Below are positions 27,304 to 35,784 of a DNA stretch of 64,000 bases, piece by piece (within the stretch, counting starts at the first letter, position 1; each line of letters begins with the position of its first letter). Position numbers and translations under genes: made by a program. Origin of the DNA: Debaryomyces hansenii CBS767 (Eukaryota; Ascomycota; Pichiomycetes; Serinales; Debaryomycetaceae); assembly GCF_000006445.2 (NCBI RefSeq), contig NC_006046.2, positions 868,001 through 932,000 on the forward strand, given 5' to 3'. A model generated the notes under the pieces. That model did no database searches. It was not told the DNA's origin and saw only the letters and a list, made by a program, of their open reading frames with translations.

Positions 27304-28015
27304 GCGATGCTGCACATGTGGTGATTCGCATCTATTTGCCTGTACCGGATAAGACCAATTCCTTGCAAAAGTTGCAATTTTGATCAGCCTCTACGTTTAT
27401 GACTTTATAACTTCCTTACACGTCTTATTGATTCGTATGTCGTGTAGTAACATTTGCTTTTAACTCCGAAATTAATTAGATCTACAAATTACCGTAAATT
27501 GATGAGGTTTCGCATACTTTTTTTCCTTATTTATGCTCTCGAAAACTTAATTAATATTTTTATGTAGGTTTGAAGTCTTTGAATACAGGGAAGTCGTCAT
27601 AGAAAAATTTACTCTAACTAGAACAATCAGCTATTGTGAACAATCGGTTACTGTGAACGCGTGTAGCCCAGGTGTCAAATAATGAAAAACCAAAATTTAA
27701 ACTTATGATAATAAGGTGGAAGTTCGTATATGACGTGCGGCTTGCGTATGATTCGAAGCACATGCAATTCTATTGGTCTCAACAAATAAAGATATTTGAC
27801 ATACTTCAACCACGTTCGTACTTCATTTAAATTCGTTGCTTACCTTAATCCTTCATTTGAAAAATTTTCATCACACGTTGCAGGCTATCAAAGTTAAAGT
27901 TTAATTTTGTCTATGTACATATTTTAAGACTATTATATCTTGTAAATAAATAGTGCTAAATTATTCTATTGTTTAATTCTCGGTTTTAAATCTTAAAAAA
28001 TAGAACAAATATAGG
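27304..28015. promoter_or_regulatory. URA4 3' region and promoter of the Git1-type transporter
   Basis: 712 bp without a gene. Two CACGTT elements (27811-27816 and 27874-27879) lie 140-205 bp before the transporter ATG. CACGTT is the medium-affinity form of the Pho4 site, and GIT1 is a phosphate-starvation gene in S. cerevisiae. Whether Pho4 acts here is inference. Confidence 0.35.
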
Positions 28016-29629
28016 ATGTCATCAAGAGATTTACCAAAATCATTTAATGAGCTAGCATTTAGTTGGAGAAGACATCTCAACGATGAAGTGACACTTCGTA
28101 GAAGACGTGGACCCGATATCGAACTTTCATCCGACTCTGAGGCAACTGATAAGAAAAAAGATAAGGTGCAGATGAAAACCCTCTGGCCTGCTTTTTGCTC
28201 TGGGGCAGGGTTATTTTCTGATGGTTACGTTAATAATTCGATTGGGACTGTGTCAACCTGTTTGAAATCGATTTACGGAGATGCATATTCCAAATCTAAT
28301 GCCATATCGAATGTTTCTTCGATTGCTTTTGCAGGTACTGTTGTGGGGCAATTGGTTTTCGGGTATATTTCTGATAACATTGCCAGAAAAGGAGGTATGC
28401 TCAGTGCTAACATTATGTTGATTTTTTTCACATTATTATGTACGGTTGGAACTTGGGAGAGAAATGGGGATCCTACTTCATTATTCACTGCACTTACAGT
28501 TTTCCGTTTTTTCTTAGGGATTGGAATTGGTGCTGAATATCCTACTGCTTCGGTTATTGCATCAGAATTTGCTAATCAGTTACCTGAAGGCAAGAGAAAC
28601 CGTTATTTTGTTTGGTTTACGAATTTCATGATTGATACTGGTTTCGTTGTAAGTGCTTTTGTTCCGTTGGTCTGTCTTTGGATATTCAGAGAACATAACT
28701 TGGAACCAGTATGGAGATTGACTTTAGGTATAGGTGCGATTCCACCCATTTCTTTATTTTTCATGAGATTGAAGATGAAAGATAGTGAATCATTTCAAAA
28801 AATGAGTATGAAAAAGGTCAAGAAGGTTCCTTATCTATTGATATTGAAATTCTACTGGTTTAGATTGACCATTGTTTCTTTAATCTGGTTTATTTATGAT
28901 TTCTCAGCCTACTCCTTTGGTATTTATTCATCAGTCATTCTTCAGCATGTTGTTCCTGATGGAAATTTATACCAGACCTTCGGATGGAATGTTGTATTTA
29001 ACTTGTTTTACATTCCTGGTGCATTTTTAGGAGCATTACTCTCGGATTACATTGGGCCTAGATTTAGTATCGTTCTAGGTACCTTTTTACAAGGCATCGT
29101 TGGGTTTATCATGTCTGGCTGCTATCCAAAATTGAAAGAGCATATTGGTGCGTTTGTTGTTGTTTATGGTATATTTTCTACCTTGGGTGAATTAGGTCCA
29201 GGTGATAATATTGGAGCAGTAGCTTCTAAAACGAGTGCAACTTCTGTACGTGGGACCTATTATGGTATTGCTGCCGCAATGGGAAAAATCGGTGCATTTG
29301 TTGGTACTTATGTTTTCCCTATTATCATTAAGAATGCTGGTGGTGAAGAAACTGATAAAGGTAACCAGGCACCTTTTTATGTTTCATCAGCGTTATGTAT
29401 GTTTTCAGCTTTTTTGGCTTTATTTTTCTGTCCATCAGTTGGACAGAATGCAATCAACCAAGAGGACTACGATTTCATTAATTATCTTAAGGCCAATAAT
29501 TACGACGTTAGTCAAATAGGTGATGGTTCTTTTGATAGCGACAACGGCATTGAAGAAGTCTTTGTTAATGATAAGGAAAAAAAGTCTGAGGGTATTAATG
29601 TTGAGTCAGATGTAGAATCTTCTGATTAG
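28016..29629 (+). CDS. Git1-type glycerophosphodiester transporter (MFS)
   Basis: A 537-residue major facilitator with about 12 membrane segments, related to S. cerevisiae Git1, the glycerophosphoinositol and glycerophosphocholine permease of the plasma membrane. Landmarks shared with Git1 from memory: SGAGLFSDGYVNNSIGTV (TM1), FRFFLGIGIGAEYPTASVIA (TM4), PYLLILKFYWFRL before TM7, and GDNIGAVASKTSATSVRGTY, aligned with GDMLGVISSEASATAVRGVF. The N-terminal 60 residues and the C-terminal 60 residues (acidic, Ser-rich) are cytosolic. CTG-clade yeasts carry several GIT paralogues (GIT1 to GIT4), some specific for glycerophosphocholine, so I do not choose a number. A phosphate permease of the Pho84 type is less likely. 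Confidence 0.8.
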   Translation: MSSRDLPKSFNELAFSWRRHLNDEVTLRRRRGPDIELSSDSEATDKKKDKVQMKTLWPAFCSGAGLFSDGYVNNSIGTVSTCLKSIYGDAYSKSNAISNVSSIAFAGTVVGQLVFGYISDNIARKGGMLSANIMLIFFTLLCTVGTWERNGDPTSLFTALTVFRFFLGIGIGAEYPTASVIASEFANQLPEGKRNRYFVWFTNFMIDTGFVVSAFVPLVCLWIFREHNLEPVWRLTLGIGAIPPISLFFMRLKMKDSESFQKMSMKKVKKVPYLLILKFYWFRLTIVSLIWFIYDFSAYSFGIYSSVILQHVVPDGNLYQTFGWNVVFNLFYIPGAFLGALLSDYIGPRFSIVLGTFLQGIVGFIMSGCYPKLKEHIGAFVVVYGIFSTLGELGPGDNIGAVASKTSATSVRGTYYGIAAAMGKIGAFVGTYVFPIIIKNAGGEETDKGNQAPFYVSSALCMFSAFLALFFCPSVGQNAINQEDYDFINYLKANNYDVSQIGDGSFDSDNGIEEVFVNDKEKKSEGINVESDVESSD

Positions 29630-29925
29630 GATTAACTCTTTTGACGACCTTTTATTTTTTCTCCAAAAATTTAGATTTGGAGCTTCAGTTCAATTTAGGC
29701 GTTGCATTCTATTTTTATTTATTTCTATTTGTTATTCACTTATAGGTGGATAGTCATTTTCACAATCAATTTCAGTTACCAGTTAGCTGTAAAATAAGTC
29801 AGTGACAATAGTATAATTACAAACTACACAATTTAATAAATCTTTTTTTTTCGTAAAATTTTAACACCTATATATTAATTTTATAATCCTAATCTATATA
29901 TTACCATACCAATAAACAGAGTTGA

Positions 29926-31767
29926 TTATTGTTCCATTGATGCATCTTCATATTGTTCATCTCTTTCAACACCGGCTTCCACGCTAGCATTCGAACCTTC
30001 GATTTGGTTAACAATTTCATCAGTGACGCTTTCATCTTCGCTTTCAACATTGATTGAAAGTATGTTCTCTTGATTTTCATTAGGAATTATTAATTCTAAT
30101 TCACCATTTCTTAAAAACTTAGCTTTAATTTGATTGAATTTTATAACTTTGTCAAATTGGAAATGCTTTTCAAATCTAATTTCGTGGTTTGCGAAATCTT
30201 GGATTAAAGATTCGGTATCTTCTTGAACTTCTTCAGAGTCAGAACTGTCGGAGTCTGAGCTCGAAAATTCAGAATCAGAATCAGAGTCATCTGATTCAGA
30301 AGAACTTGATGATTCAGAATCGGATAATTCCGAATCTGAGGATGATGATGACGATGATGACGATGACGAGGAGTCAGATGATGATGACGATGAAGCTTGA
30401 ACATCAGCAACGTCTTCGTTAGCTTCCTTGTCTTCTTCCTTTTCACCTTCAATTTCTTGAATTTCTTCTTGAATTTCTTCTTCAATTTCTTCGTCGTCAC
30501 TATCAGCATCAAAATTGAATCTACCACTAATAACTAATTCATTCTTATTTTTGATGAAATCTATTTTTAATTCGTCTTTCACTATTGATGGGAACCTTAA
30601 GTTTAATTTATACGTGTGATCATCTAAATCCACTAATTCACAGTCCTTACTGTTTTGTAAATCTTCAGATAAATCAATCATAGCAATTTCTTCATCGGAG
30701 TCATCAGCACGTAACAAAAATTGTTCTGGGATTTCTTCATCGGAATAGTCAGATTCAATTTCGTAGTCACTACCATAGCTATCTGGCAAGTCAAACCTAT
30801 GTCTGTAAATAGTAATACCTTCATCTTCAGATGAATCAGAGGACTCATCATAAAAAGCATCACATGCATCGCATATATCAAATTTTGATTCGTCTTCAGA
30901 GCCAGAGTCCATATCGGATTCCACTTCTATGTATTCAGTTTCTGAATCTAAGTCAGATTCAGATGGAACTGAGACCTCGTCTTCACTGACTAAATCATCT
31001 GCAAATACTTGTCTGACATTTTCGAGTTGTAATTGATCGGTTAAGTCTTCTTCGTCAGATGAATATTCAATATCAAGATCAGTTTCACTTTCACTATCCG
31101 AGTCCATATCAGAATCATCAGAATCATCAGAATCACTGTCAGATGAACTTTCATCGGATGCATCATCATACTCACCACCGGTGATTTGCTTTAAGGCTTC
31201 AGCTTGTAATTGGTCATTCAAGTCAATAATGTCCAATATGTCTTCTGGTTCGTACAACGCCAATTCAGCCTCCAATTCAGAATCGAATTCGGAATCAGAA
31301 TCTAATTCAGAATCCAATTCAGAATCCAATTCAGACTCAGATTCAGACTCAGAATCAGAATCATCATAATATCTTACTAACTCATCGTTTAAATCATAAA
31401 CTTTACCTCTTGAGTCTAATCTATCAATAGCAGCATTTTCTAACTCGTCATTCAAGTCTACGATATCATTATAATCTTCAGTGTCATAATCACTGCTTTC
31501 GTAATATTCAAATTCTGGTTGTTGATTATCGTTTAAGTCAAACTCGTATACTTCCGATTCTATATCGCAATCTTCAACTTCTTCGCTGTAATCAGTCTCT
31601 TCACTTTCTGGTTCACTTTCAAGTTCGCTATCTGGTTCCTCAACATAAACCACCTTGGATGGTTGTTGATGATAGTACTTTCTATATTGTTTTCCCTTAT
31701 TTGCCGTTGGCTTAGGGGTAAAATAGTTTTTTCTATTATATCTATTACTTGGTCTATAGGCTGGCAT
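29926..31767 (-). CDS. Very acidic small-heat-shock-like protein with a split alpha-crystallin domain
   Basis: 613 residues, dominated by Asp, Glu and Ser. The first 45 residues are basic and aromatic (Arg/Lys/Tyr-rich). Residues about 50-370 are acidic with a recurring DLNDxL motif (YEFDLND, DIVDLNDEL, VYDLNDEL, DIIDLNDQL, EDLTDQL). From about 384 to 415 the sequence YKLNLRFPS through ELVISGRFNF matches the first half of an alpha-crystallin (Hsp20) domain. At 532-566 FEKHFQFDKVIKFNQIKAKF then GELELIIP matches the second half. Between them lies an acidic insert of about 110 residues. Small heat-shock proteins hold unfolding proteins and form aggregates or oligomers; Hsp42 of S. cerevisiae also has a long disordered N-terminus. 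A four-unit heat shock element lies 274 bp upstream. The chaperone function is inferred. Confidence 0.7.
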   Translation of the reverse strand: MPAYRPSNRYNRKNYFTPKPTANKGKQYRKYYHQQPSKVVYVEEPDSELESEPESEETDYSEEVEDCDIESEVYEFDLNDNQQPEFEYYESSDYDTEDYNDIVDLNDELENAAIDRLDSRGKVYDLNDELVRYYDDSDSESESESELDSELDSELDSDSEFDSELEAELALYEPEDILDIIDLNDQLQAEALKQITGGEYDDASDESSSDSDSDDSDDSDMDSDSESETDLDIEYSSDEEDLTDQLQLENVRQVFADDLVSEDEVSVPSESDLDSETEYIEVESDMDSGSEDESKFDICDACDAFYDESSDSSEDEGITIYRHRFDLPDSYGSDYEIESDYSDEEIPEQFLLRADDSDEEIAMIDLSEDLQNSKDCELVDLDDHTYKLNLRFPSIVKDELKIDFIKNKNELVISGRFNFDADSDDEEIEEEIQEEIQEIEGEKEEDKEANEDVADVQASSSSSSDSSSSSSSSSSSSDSELSDSESSSSSESDDSDSDSEFSSSDSDSSDSEEVQEDTESLIQDFANHEIRFEKHFQFDKVIKFNQIKAKFLRNGELELIIPNENQENILSINVESEDESVTDEIVNQIEGSNASVEAGVERDEQYEDASMEQ

Positions 31768-31960
31768 TCTTGCTAAGTTTTTGTGTTTCTTGTACGTTTT
31801 TTCTTTCCAACTGTAATTATTGCAATGTCAGCAGACTATTTACTCTAATGTTACTATTTCAATTATTCCTTTATCTTACGTTAGAGGTATATTCTAATTT
31901 TTTTATAGATAAAATTTTTCAGACCCCAATGCATTTAGCAAGAGGATGAGATGTGCGGCG

Positions 31961-31965
31961 AGGGG
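31961..31965 (+). promoter_or_regulatory. STRE-like AGGGG
   Basis: AGGGG in the promoter of the acidic heat-shock-like gene, 195 bp before its ATG. This is the core of the Msn2/4-type stress element; a five-base match alone is weak. Confidence 0.3.
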
Positions 31966-32040
31966 TGTAATTTCCTATTTCGGTCAACTAACAAGTTATC
32001 TAATTTCTGACATTTTCTATCTGTTCCACCGTAATCTTAA

Positions 32041-32058
32041 GAAAATTCCAGAAGGTTC
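32041..32058 (-). promoter_or_regulatory. Heat shock element, four alternating units
   Basis: The sequence is GAAaaTTCcaGAAggTTC, four perfect inverted nGAAn units in exact 5-bp register, the optimal Hsf1 site. It is 274 bp upstream of the acidic small-heat-shock-like gene on the minus strand and also 215 bp upstream of the U2 TATA box. Confidence 0.85.
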
Positions 32059-32272
32059 CACTCGTAAAAAGTTTCTTATAAGTGCATAGTAACCAGGGTT
32101 TCTGTTCTGCTACTAAAAACAACCATAAACATTACGCCATAACACAATCGTGAACAATAGGATGAGTCCTCGAACAGATACAAGGTTCCACTGTGTAGAA
32201 GGCCGTAGTAAAAATATATTCGAGAGCCACACGACGTCTTTGGCGAAGAGGTTACCCGACCTTGATAAATAG

Positions 32273-32280
32273 TATAAATA
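32273..32280 (+). promoter_or_regulatory. TATA box of the U2 snRNA gene
   Basis: TATAAATA, about 40 bp before the predicted U2 5' end, as expected for a Pol II-transcribed yeast snRNA. Confidence 0.6.
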
Positions 32281-32316
32281 CTGGATATTCCCCTATGCTC
32301 CCTTTTTCTGCGCGCC

Positions 32317-32510
32317 AAATCTCTTTGCCTTTTGGCTTAGATCAAGTGTAGTATCTGTTCTTTTCAGTGTAACAACTGAAACGTCATCATTGATGACTTT
32401 TATAAAATGTTACCTTTATTTTTGGATTATTCGTTCGAAGGATTGATAAGCTTGCTTACACCTTTGGACACAGTGTCGTTGCTATTGCACCATATTGGCT
32501 TCTGACGCAA
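32317..32510 (+). ncRNA. LSR1: U2 spliceosomal snRNA
   Basis: The 5' part (32319-32380) reads ATCTCTTTGCCTTTTGGC, TTAGATCAAGTGTAGTATCT and GTTCTTTTCAGTGTAACAAC, identical to my memory of yeast U2 over about 60 nt. Stem I is GCC-TTTT-GGC. GTAGTA (32348-32353) is the branch-point-recognition sequence that pairs with TACTAAC. Stem IIa is TTTCAG/CTGAAA and stem IIb GTCATC/GATGAC. The Sm site ATTTTTGG is at 32418-32425. Near 32480-32490 TATTGCAC matches the stem-loop IV loop bound by U2B''/A', closed by GTGTCG/TGACGC. The 3' end is estimated from that stem; at about 190 nt this is far shorter than S. cerevisiae U2 (1175 nt) and close to the metazoan length. Confidence 0.95.
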
Positions 32511-32618
32511 TTTTTTAGGCTACCTATCGTGTGGACATGATGGTAGTTTAAAAGATTGTTGACAGTAGAGTTGTAGCAGTATATTGAATATTTGATGTTT
32601 TGATCGTTCGTCTATAGG

Positions 32619-32776
32619 ATGAGCTTAGTGGATTTTAAATTCCTGCATATGGTAATATTTATAAGTAGAGTAATATCGCTTCACAGTAATCAGGCATTCA
32701 CTGTCTGCTTATGACTACTCATAACACAAGTATACCAGTCGAAGATAATAGTAAAAATGGCCCATGGGGGGTCTGA
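32619..32776 (+). promoter_or_regulatory. Two overlapping upstream ORFs before SSY1
   Basis: uORF1 is 32619-32714 (31 codons). Its TGA overlaps the ATG of uORF2 (32711-32713) as ATGA. uORF2 (32711-32776, 21 codons) runs past the SSY1 ATG at 32757 in another frame. If the leader contains them, ribosomes starting at uORF2 would miss the main start. A TATAAG near 32658 suggests the transcript may begin after uORF1, leaving uORF2 only. Transcript start is unknown. Confidence 0.4.
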
Positions 32777-35270
32777 TCTGGAAGCATCATATTCAGAGCG
32801 TAACAATAATGATTTGTTTCCCAGTATTAACAGTTCGTCTAAAAATAATGATTTATTTCCTAGTATTAACAGCTCGAATGTGAAATACCCTACTATACAT
32901 TCAGATGAAGAGAGCGTAGATATAAGCGAGCACAGCTCAGTAAGACAGTTCAGAAACATATTCAATAAACAAAAAATCCTTAACAGATCCGCGGAATCTG
33001 TACTGGAGAGAAACCTATTCCAACTGCATTTTGATACTACGTCTGACATCGAATTGAGTACGTTATCGTCCAAAAGGGACATTTCTCTCGACGCTTCAAT
33101 TATTGGTAAGATACTGATTTCCGAAGCTCAGGAAAATGACGATAGGTTCCAATACTTGAAGGCGTATGAAAATTTAAAGAAACAACGAGGAGGGAATTTT
33201 GAGGAGGATGCATCTGTATTTGATTTATCTCTGATGGATGATTACAATAAATATATCAAGCAAACAGAGATAAATGAAGTAATCCATCAAGGTGTCATGG
33301 AGAAACATAAAGATAATGTTTTGAGCATTATCAAGTCAAGAGACTTAGCAGAGAACTTTTATCATGATAACAAAAGTGATGATTTGAAGCGGATCAAGTC
33401 CAAAAAAAAAAGCAGAATACCGTGGTATCGTATAGATAAGAAAATAACTAGGAAGGAAAGCTCTACGGAGTCATTATTTGATGGCGACGATACCATTCCT
33501 CCTTCTAATAAGAAGCAGAGCAAGTACCTTCAACGGAAATTGAAAATCAGGCATTTACAAATGATTTCTTTTGGTGGGACACTTGGAGTTGGATTATTTT
33601 TGAATAGTGGAAAGGCATTTGTTCTAGCAGGAGGATTCGGAACGTTATTGGCATTTACAATCTGTGGTTTAATTGTATTGGCTACTATGGTATCATTTTG
33701 CGAAATGGTCACCTTTGTCTCGGTGATTGATGGTGTATCTGGTCTCAGTTCAAGGTTTGTGGATGAATCATTTGGATTTGCTGTAGGGTGGTTGTATTTT
33801 GCAAGTTTTGCATTTGGGTTGGCTGGAGAGATTCTTGCTAGTGTAATGATGTTGAGTTATTACCCCAATTTGAAAATTACTCATCATGAAGGATCTATAG
33901 CTGGGTTTGTCACATTATTTTTAAGTCTGATAGTGATTAGTAACTTGGTGGATGTCAGGATATTTGGGGAAATTGAATATATCTCAAGTCTTATTAAAAT
34001 AATATGTGTATTGATTATGATGGTTATAATGATTGTGCTAAATACAGGCGGATTTGGTTCCGAAAAGATTGGATTTAAATATTGGCAACGTCTGAAGTCT
34101 GATTTTGAACATAATATAATATTTGGGTTATTCCGACCTTCATTCAATTTGAAAGACAATGGATCTACAAGTTCACGTCTTGCAATAGGTGGAGATAAAG
34201 GGAGATTTTTATCACTCCTAACTGCATTATTAGTTACCGCTTATGCATATAGTGGAACAGAGATTGTTTGCATTGCCGCATGCGAAGCAAAAAACCCAAG
34301 AAAGGCATTGCCATCTGCTACAAGAAGAGTATTTTGGAGAATTATTATTCTTTATTGTTTATCAATTTTTTTGGTGTCGTTGAATATTTATGCTGGTGAT
34401 CCAAGGTTATTACGATATCTTCTGGGAAACACAAGCATTAGTGGAGATGAGCACGAAATTAATGAATACACCATGAAATATGTCGGTGGTTTTAATTGCA
34501 ATTCTGACTCGACAGTTTTTGGTGGATTTGGAAGTGGATCTCAAAGTCCTTGGATTGTTGCTTTACAAAGTGCAAATCTTTGTAAATTCAGTTCAGTGTC
34601 AAATGCGCTTTTGACGTTTTTTGCTGTCAGTTGTGGTAATGCCCAATTATATGTTAGCTCGAGAACAATTTATTCTCTAGCCCTACAAAAGAAGGCGCCT
34701 AAGGTTTTAACCTATTGTAATAATTATGGAATCCCGTATAATGCAGTGTTATTTTCGGCATGTTTTGGATTATTTGCCTATCTTTGTGTATCAGAGAAAG
34801 CTACGATTGTGTTTCAGGATCTAACAAGTATCATCTCGTCGTCAGGAATTATTGCCTGGTTTGCAATGTGCTTGTCATTTATTAGATTTTATTATGGCCT
34901 AAAATTAAGACCCGATATTATTAGTAGAAACGATAAAGCATATCCATATAAATCCCCTTTCCAACCCTACAGTGCGATACTTGGCTTGGTAGGCTCGGGT
35001 TTAATTATACTTGCTATGGGATATGTGGTCTTCTTAGATGGTGAATGGGATACGTTGTTCTTCTTCTCGAGCTATGGTTCTTTAATGGTGTTCGTTATAC
35101 TTTATTTTGGCCACAGACTTGTAACAGGCTCGAGGACTCGAAGTTTGGAAACCCTAGATTATGATTCAGGAAGACGTGAAATGGATAGGTATGTTTGGGA
35201 TGCTGGCAGAGAATTCAATCTTAGAAGCTTTAAAGAAGTAGCCCAAAGAATTATATCATTCTTGGCTTAG
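32757..35270 (+). CDS. SSY1: Plasma-membrane amino acid sensor Ssy1 (Csy1)
   Basis: An 837-residue member of the yeast amino acid permease family with the long N-terminal cytosolic domain (about 255 residues) that distinguishes the non-transporting sensor Ssy1 (852 in S. cerevisiae; Csy1 in C. albicans) from ordinary permeases of about 600. TM1 carries the family signature ISFGGTLGVGLFLNSGKAF near residue 270. Loops between membrane segments are enlarged (for example near 440-480 and 560-610), as in Ssy1. The SPS sensor (Ssy1-Ptr3-Ssy5) detects external amino acids and triggers processing of the factors Stp1/Stp2. The N-terminal region has a duplicated NNDLFPSINSS motif at residues 16-40. ATG 32757 is the first in-frame start. 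Confidence 0.88.
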   Translation: MAHGGSDLEASYSERNNNDLFPSINSSSKNNDLFPSINSSNVKYPTIHSDEESVDISEHSSVRQFRNIFNKQKILNRSAESVLERNLFQLHFDTTSDIELSTLSSKRDISLDASIIGKILISEAQENDDRFQYLKAYENLKKQRGGNFEEDASVFDLSLMDDYNKYIKQTEINEVIHQGVMEKHKDNVLSIIKSRDLAENFYHDNKSDDLKRIKSKKKSRIPWYRIDKKITRKESSTESLFDGDDTIPPSNKKQSKYLQRKLKIRHLQMISFGGTLGVGLFLNSGKAFVLAGGFGTLLAFTICGLIVLATMVSFCEMVTFVSVIDGVSGLSSRFVDESFGFAVGWLYFASFAFGLAGEILASVMMLSYYPNLKITHHEGSIAGFVTLFLSLIVISNLVDVRIFGEIEYISSLIKIICVLIMMVIMIVLNTGGFGSEKIGFKYWQRLKSDFEHNIIFGLFRPSFNLKDNGSTSSRLAIGGDKGRFLSLLTALLVTAYAYSGTEIVCIAACEAKNPRKALPSATRRVFWRIIILYCLSIFLVSLNIYAGDPRLLRYLLGNTSISGDEHEINEYTMKYVGGFNCNSDSTVFGGFGSGSQSPWIVALQSANLCKFSSVSNALLTFFAVSCGNAQLYVSSRTIYSLALQKKAPKVLTYCNNYGIPYNAVLFSACFGLFAYLCVSEKATIVFQDLTSIISSSGIIAWFAMCLSFIRFYYGLKLRPDIISRNDKAYPYKSPFQPYSAILGLVGSGLIILAMGYVVFLDGEWDTLFFFSSYGSLMVFVILYFGHRLVTGSRTRSLETLDYDSGRREMDRYVWDAGREFNLRSFKEVAQRIISFLA

Positions 35271-35784
35271 TGGCTTTATTGTAATATAGAAGAATTTCAA
35301 TGTACTAATATGAGTATTATGTATGCAAATACTGATTCTCTCCGGTCTCAGTCTTATTTTGTAATTTAGAAATAAAGTACATAATTCAAAATTAATTATT
35401 TTATGTGATATTTAAAACATTAATGTATGTGCTGCATTATCTTGAGTCTTCTGCTGACCCCCTACATATGCTGCATGTTTAAACTATCCAAAAGTTTATA
35501 AAGTCTAAGAACAACTAAAAAGATGACCACATCAACTTGCTTAAAATTCATCTAAATAGTCTTCATTTTATACGGTTATATTACTTTTTAATTCCGTATT
35601 TCATATTAAGGACAGAAAAAAAAAAAGGTACTAAATCAAAAAAATTCCCAATTTGGGTTTATTATGAAATTTTTGGCAAAAAAAAATTTCAATATTTATG
35701 CGAGCCTTATTTAATACGTAGTGCATTAAAGGTATTCAATTAAGCTACTGAATACGCTTTCATTTGATATTATAAGAAGCCAAG
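35271..35784. other. Intergenic between SSY1 and DCK1
   Basis: 514 bp, strongly AT-rich with poly-A runs at 35616-35627, 35635-35644 and 35679-35687. Open frames here are low-complexity and lack support. No RNA gene was recognised. Confidence 0.5.

Noticed and set aside
32076..32318. 80-residue minus-strand frame upstream of U2
   Set aside because: It starts at TTG, has no in-frame ATG near its 5' end, overlaps the U2 promoter and resembles no family.
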